Positions 19,055 to 33,407 of a stretch of 64,000 nt of DNA are shown one piece after another. The stretch is from assembly GCA_905250115.1 (NCBI GenBank), contig CAJNOI010000099.1, positions 141,106-205,105 of the forward strand. The letters run 5' to 3'. Both the position numbers and the translations under genes were made by a program. The notes below the pieces were generated by a model that was given only the letters and a program-made list of their open reading frames with translations, was not told the DNA's origin and ran no database searches. Within the stretch, counting starts at the first letter, position 1; every line of letters starts with the position of its first letter. The DNA comes from Adineta steineri. Taxonomy: Eukaryota > Rotifera > Eurotatoria > Adinetida > Adinetidae.

Positions 19055-22000
19055 ATGTTGAAATTTCTCGCACTCATCTCTTATGTTCTATTAAATTCTG
19101 TTATAGCTGAGGTAATAATTCAACTTTTTACGAATTTTGAAATATTTTGAATTGTTTATAATTTAAAGGAAGGTCATTGTATCTGGTATGGGCAATGTGG
19201 TGAAAATGCAATGGGTAAAACTGTAAATTGTTATTATAATGGTACTGCAAAAAAGTTGACTGACCCAACAGCATTAAAAACATTAGAAACAGCTTGTGGA
19301 ATGAGTTATAATGGTAAGTGAAAATTGAATTTACCTATTTAAATTTATAAAAATATCTTCTAGGTCCCGATAATACATATACTTGTTGTGCTCCTGAGCA
19401 AATAACTAATATGGCAAATCAATTTGGTATGGCGAAATTAATGTTAGGTCGATGTCCATCATGTTATTATAACTTTCGATCATTATTTTGCGCTATGACA
19501 TGTAATCCTCAGCAAAGTCGTTTTATAACTATTAATGCAACGGGTACCAGTACAAAATATCCTGATCGAGTAACTATCGAAGCTATTGGATATAAACTTG
19601 CTGATGATTTTGGTCAACGTTTCTTGGATTCCTGTCGGTTAGTTTTATTCTTTTGTATAAAAATGATATTTTAATTTAATTTGAATTTTCAGTGATGTTT
19701 TATATCCCGGAGGTAATCAACATTCACTTGATACAATGTGTGGTCGACCTTATGATAAATGTACAAAAGAATCCTTTGTACAATTCTTGGGTGTTGATAA
19801 TCCTGCAGTACCATTTCCAATATATATCAAATTTGAAAATGATACAACTCAAAGTGATACCTATTATAATCAAACAACATTTCTATGTGATGAACCAATA
19901 ATATCAAGATATGAAAATAAAACTGCATGTGGATGTTTAGTAAATATTTGAAAATAAATTATTTCTATTTTCTTTCTAATACGATATTTTTTGATATAGG
20001 ATTGTATAAAATCATGTACTCCATTACCACCGGATGTACCAGTTGAAGAATTTAAAATATTTAATATTGATGGATATGTTTTTATTGCTGGAATAGTTAT
20101 TGTAATTCTCATAACAATATTTATTTCAACTATGGTTGTTATACCATCATTTCGACGACGTCAACATATAATCTTAGAACCAACAGGTAATTAATACGAA
20201 ACAAAAAAAATACATTCCTTAATTTTCCGATTTTCTATAGAACAAACATCATTATTACATCATCCGAAACAAACAAAGAAAATTCGATTTTTATTACGTA
20301 TTCGTCAATATACAGAACGATTTCTTGAACGAAATTTTTTTCGGTATAATTCAATAGATAAAAATAATACCTTGCAATTATTTCTTTTTTCAGTTTGGGT
20401 TTATTCTGTGCTCAACATCCATTTATTGTCTTATGCACAGGTGCAATCATCATTATTGGTCTTTCATGTGGTTTAATTAGATTTAAAGTCACAACTGATC
20501 CTGTTGAATTATGGTCATCGAAATCAAGTATTGCACGACAACAAAAAGACTATTTCGATAAACATTTTAAGTAAGGAGATTTAATTAAAAGAAAAAAATG
20601 AATACAATTTAATTTTTAGACCATTTTATCGAACCACACAAATAATTATTGTTCCTGATGATCAATCATTTGAAACACATTATTATGAATCACCACCAGC
20701 ACCATTCAGTGAATATACATTTGGGCCAGTATTTAAACTTGATTTTCTATCACGTGTACTTGATTTACAAACAGAAATCTTAGCACTTACTGGACAATTA
20801 AATGATAATAATCAAACAATTTCTTTATCGGATATTTGTTTTAAACCATTGAAACCTGACAATAATAATTGTACTGTTTTTTCAATTTTACAATATTTTC
20901 AAAATTCAAAAGAAAATTTATATAAACGTGTTGGTGATGATTTTTTTACATTCTATGATTATACAACACATTTTATGACTTGTTCACAAGCACCAACAAC
21001 AACAAATGATCCATTAAATATAACATGTTTTGGAGATTATGGTGGTACAATTAATCCATTTATGGTTTTAGGTAATTATACAGATAATGTATATGCAAAT
21101 GCAACTGCATTAGTAATTACTATTGTTATTGAAAATTCAAATGATCCAGAAAAAATTCGTGCAGGTTTGTATAAGAGGATTATATGAACTTTTCGATAAT
21201 TTTCGTTCTTATATTTAGCTGAAGCATGGGAAAAAACTTTTCTTGATTATATGAAAAACTTTACGGATACTCAAAAATCAATACGTGCTGCTGGTCGTTG
21301 GAATGAAAGTGCAAATTTTACTGTTTTTTATAGTGCTGAACGTTCGATTCAAGATGAATTAAATCGTCAAAGTCGTTCGGATATCTTAACAATAATAATA
21401 TCTTATTCCATTATGTTTCTCTATGTTACATTAACTCTTGGTCATATACGATCTTGGCGTACATTTTTAGTAGATTTGAAAATTTCTGTTGGATTCATCG
21501 GTGTTCTTTTTGTATTATTATCTGTAATGAGTTCCATTGGATTTTTTTCTTATTGTGGTATTGCTGGTACATTAATTATATTTGAAGTAATACCATTTCT
21601 CGTCCTAGCTGTTGGTGTCGATAATATATTTATAATTGTACAACATTTCGAACATACAAAATACGAGAAATACGAATCAAACGATGTACGTTTAGCAGTA
21701 ACAATAAGTCGTATTGGTCCATCCATATTATTAACGGCAACAAGTGAATCAATTGCATTTTTACTTGGTTCATTAACACCAATGCCTGCTGTACAAATTT
21801 TTTCATTATACGCATTTATGGCTGTATTTATTGATTTTTTACTTCAAATAACTTGTTTTGTATCTGTACTTGCACTTGATGCTCGACGACAAGATTCTGA
21901 TCGACCAGACTTGTGTTGTTGTATACCAACATCAAATTTCCTATCAAATAATCAAATTGAACATAAATCGAAAGGAATATTACAACAAATATTTACTAAT

Positions 22001-24310
22001 GTATGGACACCATTAGTATTAGGAAGCACTTATGTACGTGCATTTATATTTTCAATATTTATTATAATAACATGTTTATCATTATCAATTTTACATCGTA
22101 TACCTATTGGTCTTGATCAAAAATTATCTATGCCAAAAGATTCTTATGTATTAGATTATTTTTATGGTTTAGAAAATTATTTAAGTGTTGGTCCACCTGT
22201 TTATTTTATTGTTAATCAAGATGCAATTGATTATAAAAACATTAATGATCAAGATTTACTTTGTGGAACAGCTGGTTGTTCATCATTATCATTACTCGGA
22301 CAGATTGGTCAAGCATTACGACAACCAAAACATTATTATTTAGCACAACCACCATCATCATGGCTTGATGATTATTTTGATTGGTTACAATCAACAAATG
22401 ATCCACCTTGTTGTAGAATTAATAATAAAACACAAGAATTTTGTCCAGCTACAATAAATGATACATCATGTATAGCATGTCCCGTGACATTTGTTAGTAA
22501 TCAACGACCAGCACCAGCTGATTTTGAAAAATATATTCAATATTTTCTAATTGATAATCCAGGTGATAAATGCCCGAAAGGTGGACATGCTGCGTATCAC
22601 GATGGAGTTGAATTAATTAATAAAACTTATGTTAAAAGTTCGTATTTTATGGGTTTTCATTCGATACTTAAAACATCTGAAGATTTTATTGGTGCAATGA
22701 GAAGTGCGAATGATATAGCAAAAAATATTTCAAAAACAATTTTAATGAATCAAAGTCATACGTATCATGATTCTGATAAACTTGAAGATTATCCTGTTTT
22801 TCCATACAGGTAATTATATCACTATTTCAGAGTATATATTTGTTCTAATAGAGGCATTACACCCAAGCACTTTCGATTTGGGTCATGTCTAATACTCACG
22901 TGAGCTTATATCTCACGAGACTAATATAGAAATATAAGTTTCTTACGAATTTTGTACTTTTTCTATCATCGACCTCACTTTTGACGTTGAAGATCTTGAG
23001 GGTTAGTCTAATTTGAATGTTTTGATTCTGATGTACTTAGACGACATATTTGAACCGTATGAACATATGATATTTGATAGAACAACTACAAATCAAACAA
23101 TTCATCTTCTTTTTCATATAGCCTAGGGCGAAATGACATAAAAACAATTTAGTCTACTGTATTATTATTTTCCTCAGTGTAATTTCCGAACTTTACATTC
23201 TTCTTCATTGATTTGTCCATGACTTTACAACACAACGACTAATTTTTGTTTCTAGGGTTTTAATAAATAAAACTTTTTGAACATCGTAATTCTTTTATAT
23301 TAATAATCAAGTGAGATTCCTATTTGTTGTTGTGATGGGTCAAATATCGATAGATTAAGAAATGAGAATCTCTATTGTCAAAAAGCTCAGATGTCATGTT
23401 GTCATATTTTCTAAGTCATCATATCTAAATACAAATCGACCTTTTTTTTCTTTCATCTAATTTCCCTGTTGTATTTCTAGTATCTTCTATGTTTTCTATG
23501 ATCAATATTTAACAATATGGCGTAATCTACTTACAAATCTAACATTATCATTTACTGCTGTATTTATTGTAACATGTGTATTACTTGGATTTGATTTTCA
23601 TACAGCATTCCTTATTATTCTTTGTGTATTTATGATTATTACGGATATGTTTGGTGTTATGTATTTATGGCATATTGAACTTAATGCAATATCGGCTGTA
23701 AATATTATTATGGTAAGATTTAATAGAAAAAATTTTTTTTTTTATTATGATTTCTTTATAGTCTGTTGGTATTGCCGTTGAATTTTGTGCTCATATTGCT
23801 CGATATTTTGCTGTTAGTCAAGGAGAGACTCGATTAATTCGTGCTCGAATTGCATTAGCTGAAATGGGTAGTTCGGTACGTTTTTTTTTTCTTTTTTAAA
23901 GTTCATATTCTTCTACAAATCTATTATTTATAGGTATTCAGTGGCATAACATTAACCAAAATTGGTGGCGTCGTAGTACTCGCATTTGCTAAATCACAAT
24001 TATTCCAGGTGTTCTATTTCCGCATGTACTTTTCATTAGTAATTATTGGTGCTGTTCATGGTCTATTGTTTCTTCCAATATTATTAAGTTATTTTGGTGA
24101 GTATAAAATCAATTAAAAATTGATGTCGTCTCGATTCTTGTTTATTTAATAATGATAAAAATTCTTTTTTCAGGCCCACAAGCAGTCGCAATTGTGGATG
24201 ATAGAAAATATCCAGATCAACTAAATGCGAATAATGATGATTTATCAAATGAAAGAATTATAGATGAAAATATATGTGATATATCATTTCCTGTTGGTGA
24301 AAAATTATAA
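19055..24310 (+). CDS. NPC1: NPC1 intracellular cholesterol transporter
   Basis: Late endosome/lysosome membrane protein that exports LDL-derived sterol, receiving it from NPC2. A signal peptide ([19 protein letters not shown]) leads into the cysteine-rich N-terminal sterol-binding domain ([30 protein letters not shown]). The first membrane helix is near [20 protein letters not shown]. The middle luminal domain is N-glycosylation-rich. The long exon 21230-22810 carries the sterol-sensing domain ([20 protein letters not shown]) and the cysteine-rich luminal loop. After a 670-base intron, exons from about 23480 give [16 protein letters not shown] and the second permease-like membrane block ([40 protein letters not shown]). 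The protein ends VGEKL; the dileucine lysosomal signal at the end of human NPC1 is not seen. I place it with NPC1 rather than NPC1L1 by general resemblance only; invertebrate copies may equally be gut sterol-uptake proteins. Confidence 0.96.
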
Positions 24311-26699
24311 ACACGAACGAGTTCTATCTTTGTAAAACATTTTGTTTTTATTCTTGCTTGTCAGATGCTTTTTTGTTTTGATCGTTTAATATTAATACGT
24401 TGAAAGAATAAATTAAATACAAGATTATAATTCTTTTTTGCAGTTTTAGATTTGTTTTATGACATAATTTATATACGTCAAACATGAGAAGAAGAAGAAA
24501 AAATATGTATATAAATAGATTCTTTTTTTATATCTATTAATTTTGAAAGAACTTTGTTTTTCTCTTAGTTAGTTTATTGTCAGACAAGAGAATGAAAAAA
24601 AAAGAACAATCTGTCATTGTTGATATTAGAAAATGTATGAATTCTAACGAGATAATAAAAGGTGAATATTTATTGTATTTAATCTAATAGTCTATATAAA
24701 AAAAAAGTTTTTTCTAATAATAAAATTCTGACATTAATTAAATGAAAGAGCACTTCATTTTTTCTCTCTCTTCTTCTTTGCAGTAGATATAATAAATATT
24801 AATCTGTTTTTTCCTATCTAAGAAGAACAGAAAAAAAAAATTAGAAAATTTATCTTAAAAATCAACGACGCAATATATATTTTTAAAGTATTAAAGCATG
24901 ATTTCAAACTAAGGAAATGCTCTTTTCTTTTTTGTTTCCTTGACATCTTGTTAAAGAATTTACATTATGAAAATAGCCTCGTTACATGCAAGCATATTTA
25001 ATATTTTACATATTTTATGAGAAACTCCTAGGTTAATATAACATTCATGTTATTTTTCTTATGTAGTTCTATTACTAAAATATTAGTTTTCAGGTCATCA
25101 TTCCAGACCTGTCTTTTTTTCCCCTATATATAAAATACATAATATATATTTATATATTGTCTCGTTTTATTTTTCATAATATTATTAAATACCAACATTG
25201 ACCGACATCTAGACTGTTAATGTAATATGAGTTCTTATTCACCAATAAGTAAAAAATATCTCTCTCTCGTCTTTTTTTTTTATAAATAAATATTTTCTTT
25301 AATTAAATCAATATAATTTGTCTATTGTGATATGATAAAAAAATTTACCAATGATCAGTAGATTATTGTCATATTATATTTGATTAGTTTTGTCTTATTG
25401 CAAAATAAAAAAAGAAATCCCAAAATTTTTCTATTATTTAACTTGCATTTTCTTTTTTCATCATCATTTATTATTCTTTTCATTTTAAGTTATGTTTTAC
25501 TTAGTTATGCATATATTGACTAGTTTTTACAAGTGAGTTCGTAGGTGCTATTGTTTTTTTATCAGGAATCTGTCGCTCGTTTCTACGTGTTACTAATATT
25601 TTTTTCCCTATTTACATGCGATGAATCAACAAAAAGTCATGACTATATTTGCCGTTTTATGTTTTTTTTTTATATTTCTTTCTATGACATTGAGATTTAG
25701 GAAGTTTCCAGATTATCATCTAGGAGAAAACCGTTAAAACAATAAGTTAATTGTCAGGAAGGGAAAAAAAAATTTTCTATATCATGAAGGATATATATAT
25801 ATATATTTGAAGAGAAACAGTAGTAAATATATATATATATTTTGATCGAATTTTTTTGTATTGCGTAGTAAAAGAAAAATGTAGAAGGTAGAAATAAGAA
25901 TGTGTGCTTTTCTTATAATGCGTATAAGAACAGAACACCAAGTTGTGAATAATCATGGACGGGCAAACATCGCTAGCATAGACAATATTCTGATAGAGTG
26001 CAAACTATAGTCTAAAAAAGAATCTATTCGAGAGAAAGAAGAAAAAAAAGGAAGTAAGAGAGGGAGAGAGAGAACGAGGGTGAAAAAGACGAAGCATGAC
26101 ATTTGCTGGACAGGAGAATAAAGTCATCTTTCGTCCCATATATAATTCTCTATTTTTGTCGTTTTTTTGCTGTTCCTGTTGTAGTGAACGGAGAAGCGTC
26201 TGAGTTGATTAGTCTATCACATAGGAAAAAAAGAGAGAGAGAGAGAAAGAGGGAGCGAGAGAAAGAAGAAAGTCGATCTTAAAAGAATGACAGAAGGAAG
26301 AAAAAAAGAAAGGGTATATAATCAGATTGCGTCTCAATTGTTAGTACAGTAAGGTAGTGTGCGCATGTCGCATGAGCATTTAATCAGCACGAGACTATTC
26401 CTACATTGAACATACGTCAAATATCGTAATAAAATAATTCAATTTTCTATATTCAGTTTCTTTCAAACGTTTTTTTCATCAATATTATATATATATATAC
26501 ATTTAATTTTTTTTTCTTCATTTTTCTTTTTTATTCTCATACTTCAGATGATGTTGTTTTTGCTCAAAATATAATATTTTCTAGTGTGTTGTGTGTGTGT
26601 GCGTCGTGTGTGTATGATATTTATTTGAACACAGAACCAAAAAAACGAAGACGGTATAAGAAATCTTATTAAGAAAAATTCAAGTTTATTATTTAAAAT
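24311..26699. other. long intergenic region upstream of Smaug
   Basis: About 2.4 kb without coding exons. The first part is the NPC1 3' flank. The last 700 bases contain two purine GA-rich tracts and a GT-rich run (about 26584-26615), presumably promoter and 5' UTR of the Smaug gene. Confidence 0.6.
26024..26320 (+). promoter_or_regulatory. GA-rich purine tracts upstream of Smaug
   Basis: Two clusters of GAGAGA-type sequence (about 26024-26090 and 26224-26320) lie 380-680 bases before the start codon. GAGA-like tracts often mark open promoters in animals; that function here is inferred only from position and composition. Confidence 0.35.
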
Positions 26700-29600
26700 A
26701 TGGTAACATTATCGGAAAAATTTCATGAACAATATAATCTTATTCAACAACAATTTGATGAATGGACACCATTTGAACAATTTTATGCATTGGTTGAATT
26801 AACAAAAAAAATACATTTATCATATCGATATTTTCTTTCACAATTATTATCTCAAACAAATAATCAATTAGAAAATAATGATATGTTTCATCATACAATT
26901 CATCAAGCTAATGCACCAGGTAAAAATCAAATGAATACTAAGAAGAAAAAGACTAACTGATGATTTTGATTTTATTTTAGCGATAGTTGCTTGTCTTTTA
27001 TCGGATCCATTGGATAAAATTATTTCAACACTACAACTTTATTTACCATTAGTTTCATTAACAACAACTAATGACAAATTACTTGATTCTTATCGAGATG
27101 TATTCATCTATTTGGATTCAAAATTAACTAATCCATTAAATTTTTTATATACAGAACAACAATTAATAAATCTTTCTCAACAAATGAAATTTTTTATTCA
27201 AACAAATCCATGTTTACAAAAATTTCTAGTTGATATGCCGCAATTAAATGTTTTAGCTTGTTCAACGACGACAAAGATTAATAAAGAAGGAGGTGATACG
27301 GATGAGGTATGATATAAATAAAGTACTTTTTTCTTTGATTTAGAATAATGATTTCTAACTGCGCAAAAGAAAAAACAAAACATGATAGAAATAGTCATGA
27401 CTTTTTAAGGACGTCATTTTTTTTCCCTTGTTTCAAAGTAAAAATACGGATGTAAATATACATACACTATAACTAACGTCAATAATAAAAAAAGAGAGCA
27501 TACAAAGACATATATGTCGTCTGTCTCGTTTTTTTAATCTAATATAAAGAAAAACAATGTTATCATAAAAAAAGAAAAAAATCTTTTTTTGTTTATTTTT
27601 AATAAATAGAATTCAATATCACCATCATCACCACAACGACATCATCAACCTTTACAACGTCATCCATGTGTTCGACCCTACCAACAACCACCACAATCAT
27701 CATCACCACCACTACCACCGCCACCATCGTTAGTTAATTTTTCTTCTGATGGTTCAAAAAATTCTTTTATAAGTCAACAAATAATACATAATGATGCAAG
27801 TGATAGTGGTGTTGATTTATCTGAGCCAGGTTTAACAACATCTGTACAAAATCTTTTATCATCTCAAAATTCTCAACATACAGCTATTGGTCGATCGAAT
27901 TCAGCTAATTTAGCATCGACAAATGAACAAGATAATCAATCGAATCATCAACTTGTTATTAAAACATCATCATCACCAACACCTGAACAAACAAATACAA
28001 TTCGTTCATCATTTACACCTTTGACAGGTGTATTGAGTGCACCAGCACCATCAATTCATTCATATTTTTCAGATTTTCGTCATCAAAATTCTATTTATCC
28101 ACATCAACAAATTCGACCAACATTAACAATAAGTGATGAAGATGAAGAAGAATATCAAATGCAAGATTTTACAACAGATCATACACAAAATCTACCAAAA
28201 TCAATCGATAAATTCTATTCTGATATTAATTCACAAGAAAAAACTAATCATCGTTTACGTCAATTTTCTTCATTATGTCATCATAAACCAAAAAATAATC
28301 TAAATAATTCTGGCAATACCGATTGTGTATCACAATATTTAGCTATTGATGGTCAAACTGGTAGTGTACGTAATACATTTATACAACCAAATAGTGGCAT
28401 GCGTGGTAAATAATTCTTCTGTTTATTTGCTTGAATTTTCTTATTTCTTTTGTTTTTGCTTTCAAGATGTACCAAAATGGTTAAAAAATCTTCGTTTACA
28501 TAAATATGCATTTTTCTTTTCACAAATGACCTATGATCAAATGATGAATTTAAATATGGAACAATTAAAAGAAGGCAGAATAACTGATGGTGCATGTACA
28601 AAAATTTTATTAAACATTAAAAAATTAAAAGAAAGACAAACAACATTGCAACAATGTCTTATGGATATTGATAATGGACAAATCGATATGAAAAACGTTT
28701 TACAGCAATTAAATGAATTAATGTTAACACCAATACGTGCTAAACAAGCCGAACAAAATAATGATACTGATGAAGATTTACCTAAATTAATTATGCAAGT
28801 TCTTGAAAAAGGTAAATATTTAAAAGATAAATCAATAGTACATTCATTTTTTTGCTTATTTTAGTCTATCAAGAATTAACATCAAATACATCTTCGACAA
28901 CTATTTTATCGGATATGTGTAATAATTTAGTTGGCCTATTTGATCGTTGTTATAAACATGAAGCTTTTTCAGCTAATCAACGTCATACATTATTACATTG
29001 GCGTGGACCATTATGTAATAAATTACAAACATCGGGTAAAGTTGAATTTAAATCTATGCAATCATCATCATCATCATTAAATCGTCGAACACAACTTAAA
29101 CCACAAACAAGTATGGGAAGTATGAATTCAACACAAATAACTAAACCAGCTATACGTAATATAAAAAGTAATGTTTCATATTATTCAAATTATCAATCGC
29201 CTTCAATACCATTATCACGACAACATAATTCAGAATTATTAACACAAAATGGAAATAATAATTTTTCAACAGATTCAAATTTAATTCGTCGTCCAGTTAA
29301 ATCACCCACACTTATTTTTACAAAAAATAGTGATTCAAAAGATGATGAAATACCAGGTCCAAATCATTTATCAATTGTCACAAGTCATTCATTACAAGAA
29401 CAATCATCATATCATCAAAGCCAACCATTTGTAACGGAACGTTCGGGTAATGGAAGTGGAAATCTTCGACCATCATTTAGTTATTTAATGTCACCATCAC
29501 AACGTAATAATGGAACTTATTTAGCAGCAAATCAACATCAATTATTAACACGGAAAACAAGTATTGATCCATATGGTGAAACAAATTCGGAAGATAAATC

Positions 29601-30155
29601 AAAATTATGTAAAACATATAGTGATCCAAATCGAATTCGTTTTTATAATCCAAATCAACAAACATCGAATCATTTACAAATATCATCACAACAAACAAAT
29701 TATCGTTTAACATCAACACCCTATTCACAACGACAATATTTATCACGATCACAACCATCATCCACAAATTCTAATCATTTATATGATACTGATCTAATTC
29801 CTGAATCTCCCATTCAAAAATCTTTTTCAGCGAAAGAAACATCGAATTTTTTTGGTAAAAATAATTTAAGAAATATTTTATTTTTGAATATTTTTTTTTT
29901 CTTTCAGGAAATGATGATAATAATAATAATACTCATGATGTTGAACTTGCTTTTAATCAACAACAGAATAGTACAGAATTTGAAACATTATGTCGTCAAA
30001 TAACTGAAAGTGCCATAAGTGATGATGGTAAAAATTTTTATTAAGAAATTGATTACAATAAAAACAAACACACGTTCATTTTAGTTCATGATAAAGACTG
30101 TTCGGATATTCAAAATAGAAAATCATCTTCAAATAATTCAACAGATACCGAATAG
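26700..30155 (+). CDS. SAMD4: Smaug/SAMD4 post-transcriptional repressor
   Basis: RNA-binding repressor that, in the Smaug family, binds stem-loop Smaug recognition elements in mRNAs and recruits CCR4-NOT. The N-terminal exons (26700-26920 and about 26981-27306) match the Smaug dimerisation and pseudo-HEAT regions (FDEWTPFEQFYALVELTKKI, DPLDKIISTLQLYLPLVSL). A low-complexity exon (27610-28407) follows, with His, Pro and Ser runs. The exon from 28467 encodes the SAM domain (DVPKWLKNLRLHKYAFFFSQ then MTYDQMMNLN), matching the vertebrate SAM RNA-binding surface closely, then KIKKLKERQ-type sequence (KNIKKLKERQ region) and LMLTPIRAK. The following exon starts near 28864, and the long Ser/Asn/Gln-rich tail runs to the stop at 30153-30155. 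The tail is far less conserved than the SAM region. Introns are short except one of about 300 bases (27307-27609). Confidence 0.93.
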
Positions 30156-30845
30156 TAATTCAAATGATTTTATTATTATTAAATACATAAAATATAAACA
30201 ACATTTTCTTATGTATATATATTTTTATCTGTATGTTTTTTTCTCAGAGTGTCCGGTACACTCATTCATAATCTCGTTTTTTTCTGTAGTTATAAATCTG
30301 CGCTTTTGTTGTTGTTGTTGTTGTTGTTTTTTGTTATCGTTGTCGTCCCCGTCCGGTGGTATAAAACAAAATTTAATACTCAAGCCAAAAAACACAAAAC
30401 GACAACATCGAAAACTTTGCCGGTGATTTATTCATATATATATATATATACATATTTATTTTTCTCATTTTGGCTGCTGCGCTGCTTCATCTTTATGTAT
30501 GCTTTAAAAGAAAATGTTGACAAAACAAAAATTTATTCATTTACTTTGCTTTTTATTCTTTATTATTTGTATTATTCGAACAGATTAGCACTTATCGGCA
30601 GTGCCGTTTTTGTTTTTTTTTGTTGAAATCTCTCGTGTGTGAGTGTTTAGAAGAGATGTAACACATATTTAAACACACACCGGAGGTGTTCAATTTTTTT
30701 TTCGTTGTTGTTTTTGTTGCTTCTTTTAAATGTATATTAAAGTTCATCGATTATGTTTTTTTGTTCTATCATTTTATTGATTAAACATTAAAAGATAGTA
30801 GATTGATAAAGTCCATCGGATTTCTAGATTTTTTCATTGCGTAAA
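30156..30845. other. intergenic between Smaug and TFIIE-beta
   Basis: No coding exon. Contains a GTT trinucleotide run at about 30307-30328. A TTTCTAG acceptor-like site (AG at 30826-30827) lies 18 bases before the TFIIE-beta start. Confidence 0.6.
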
Positions 30846-32566
30846 ATGGCATCGTCATCATCAGCAGGATTATTTAAAGAACGTGAAAAATTTGTTAAGA
30901 GACATGCAGAAGAAACAGCTTTTCTTGCATCAGCTGAAAAACGTCAAAAAACTGAGAAACCATCATCACAAAAAACTAGTCGACCTAAACCTGCCATTAA
31001 TCGATCGAAAACATCGTCAGGTTAATATGATTTCATATCCACATTGACAAAATATTTCATAATTTATTTTATTTAGATTTTACATCAGATTATCCTTCAT
31101 CAACTACTGGTTCTAAATCGCGGTTTTTGTCATTGGCAAATGTTGTCGAAAAATTACAAGTAAATATAAGAGAAATTTTTATTTCTAATAAAGTTGATGT
31201 ATTCCACCGTAATTTGTATAGTTAAAAGCATTTATTCTTTCAAGAACTCTTAGAATTTCATGATTGAATAATAATCTTTAAATAAATGTACAGACATGAA
31301 GACTCATAATTATGTGCTTTGAAGTATAGTTCTTTTTTTTTGTCGTCATAGAATCTTCACGTAACTATTTGCACTAAAAGAACAATCAAAAGTGTATTTT
31401 AAAATATACTTCAAAGAATTTTCTCGGTACAAGTACATCTTGAAATATCAGCTTTTTTGGGAAAAAATAGATTTATGAAGAATGTCATTATTATAGTTGA
31501 ATATCATACTTGACCTTCTCATCTTAACTAATAAAACTATTTTTAGTCCTACGCATGCATAATATATTCCACCGCTGACCATATGACGCTTTTTTTCCGC
31601 GAAAAACGCAATACTACTCTTTAAGAAATGTTAAGTTTTACAAATCTTTTTCGCTTTAGGAACGATTTCTTAGTGGACAAACTGATGCATTAACATTAGA
31701 CGAACTTATTGAAGAATTTGAATTAAAAATCGATTCATCTGATAAACATTGGCTTAATTCTGAAGTAAGAAAAAGAAATTTTATATTTGATAAATCTTTT
31801 GTTTTTTTTCCATTTAGGCTCTTTTATCAAATAAACAAATTGATGTAAAGAGAATTGATGATATTAATAAATTTGTATATAAACCACCACTTGATTTAAA
31901 AGCTCCTAAAAAAACTCCACTTCTTAATCTTTTAAAATCACGACACGAAAAATGTGAAGGTGCTGTAACAGTTGATGATGTACGTGAAACTATTCCAAGA
32001 CAAAAAGCTGATTTTATAATTGACGTATGTTACGATACAGATTATAAGACTAAATATTTATTCTTATATTTATTATATAGAGTTTAGTTAAAGGTGGTGA
32101 TGTTGTTAAAGTAACTAGTAATAAAAAAGAAGTTTTGTTTTATACTGATCGTCCTTATGATCTTCGTGTTAATCAAGGTAAAGATCAAATTTCGAAATAA
32201 ATAAATGTATATATATATATTTTTCAGAATTTATTGAATCATGGAGAAAAATATCAGTTGAAGGTTTAGATGATAAGAAGATATGTGAATTTCTTGATAA
32301 TCAAGGACATCATGCTTTAATTAAGAATGCATCACGGCCATCCGTAAATTAAAATTGATTATTTATTCAATATATATTGTATATATTTGATTATTCTAGA
32401 ATTTACCAGCGAAATCAAAACGAGGAGGTCGTCGTCCTGATACTATGAAACATAATCAACACGTTGCTCATAAACTTGAAGTATATCATTGAAAAAAATA
32501 TATATATATATAAAATAATGATTAATTTCTTTCTAGGATTATTCTAATCCAGCACCTAAAAAATAA
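30846..32566 (+). CDS. GTF2E2: transcription initiation factor IIE beta subunit
   Basis: Small subunit of TFIIE, which recruits and regulates TFIIH at RNA polymerase II promoters. Exon 1 (30846-about 31021) gives a Lys/Ser-rich N terminus with FKEREKFVKRHAEE. The core winged-helix region is spread over short exons: ANVVEKLQERFLSGQTDALT, LTLDELIEEFEL, NKFVYKPPLDLKAPKKTPLL, FIIDSLVKGGDVVKV and VLFYTDRPYDLRVNQEF, all typical of TFIIE-beta. The end is basic (SKRGGRRPDTMKHNQHVAHK) and finishes NPAPKK before the stop at 32564-32566. An intron of about 500 bases (31159-31659) contains a 12-base inverted repeat; the others are 50-60 bases. The gene converges on the TMEM196-like gene. Confidence 0.95.
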
Positions 32567-33407
32567 AACAAATTTGTTTTGGTTTGAAAGCGAACAATGT
32601 TGTATAATTAAGACGGAAGAGTCGCATATGTTTTTTTTTCTTATTTCAAAAATAAAAATTCAGGAGTTTAAGATTTAAATATCTTACGATAGAAGTTAAA
32701 TAAACAAAACTACTTTTCGTAAAAATTAATAAATACAAGAATCATGCAAGTTATATTGATCAGACTATCATTATTTTATTCATAATGAATATTAATATGA
32801 ATGCATGTTTCTCTAGTTTTTTTTTATTTCGATACATAAGCAAATCATTGAACAATAATTGTTTAAAATCGTTTTTCTTGTGGTTAGCATAAAACGTCAA
32901 ATGTGATAGTGATTAATTACAATAAAATCATTCAACATATGCATGATAATCGTTTTAGGAATGGTGGTTATCAAAACAAAGTCTGTTTCATTCTTATCTG
33001 TACAGATATGGATGCTTCTTGAATCAATCATCAACATATTTATCATATAAATCTATCTGAATTATCAAATACTATTATAAATTATTTGTCACCTTTCATA
33101 CAGTAGTGTACTTAAGTCTATAATGGATTAAACTTAGTATAAAATAAAAAATAATTATTTTTCTTTTTGTTCTATCTGAGTATTTAATTTGAAAGAAGGA
33201 AAAAAAAAGAATTTTTCAATTCATGTACGCATGACTTTTTTTCTTTTACATGACATTTGCATACACAACAACAGTAAAGAAAAAAAAATGAGTATAGTGT
33301 AGGTTTATCATATTCAACAACTCAAGCATGATTTTTTTTTCTTTTTTTTTTGTTATTTGTTTCATATACAAGAAAATTACGAAGAAAAGAAAGAAAGAAA
33401 AGATATG
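32567..33407. other. convergent intergenic region
   Basis: Lies between the 3' ends of TFIIE-beta and the minus-strand TMEM196-like gene. AT-rich with several AATAAA-like signals. No further gene seen. Confidence 0.6.
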
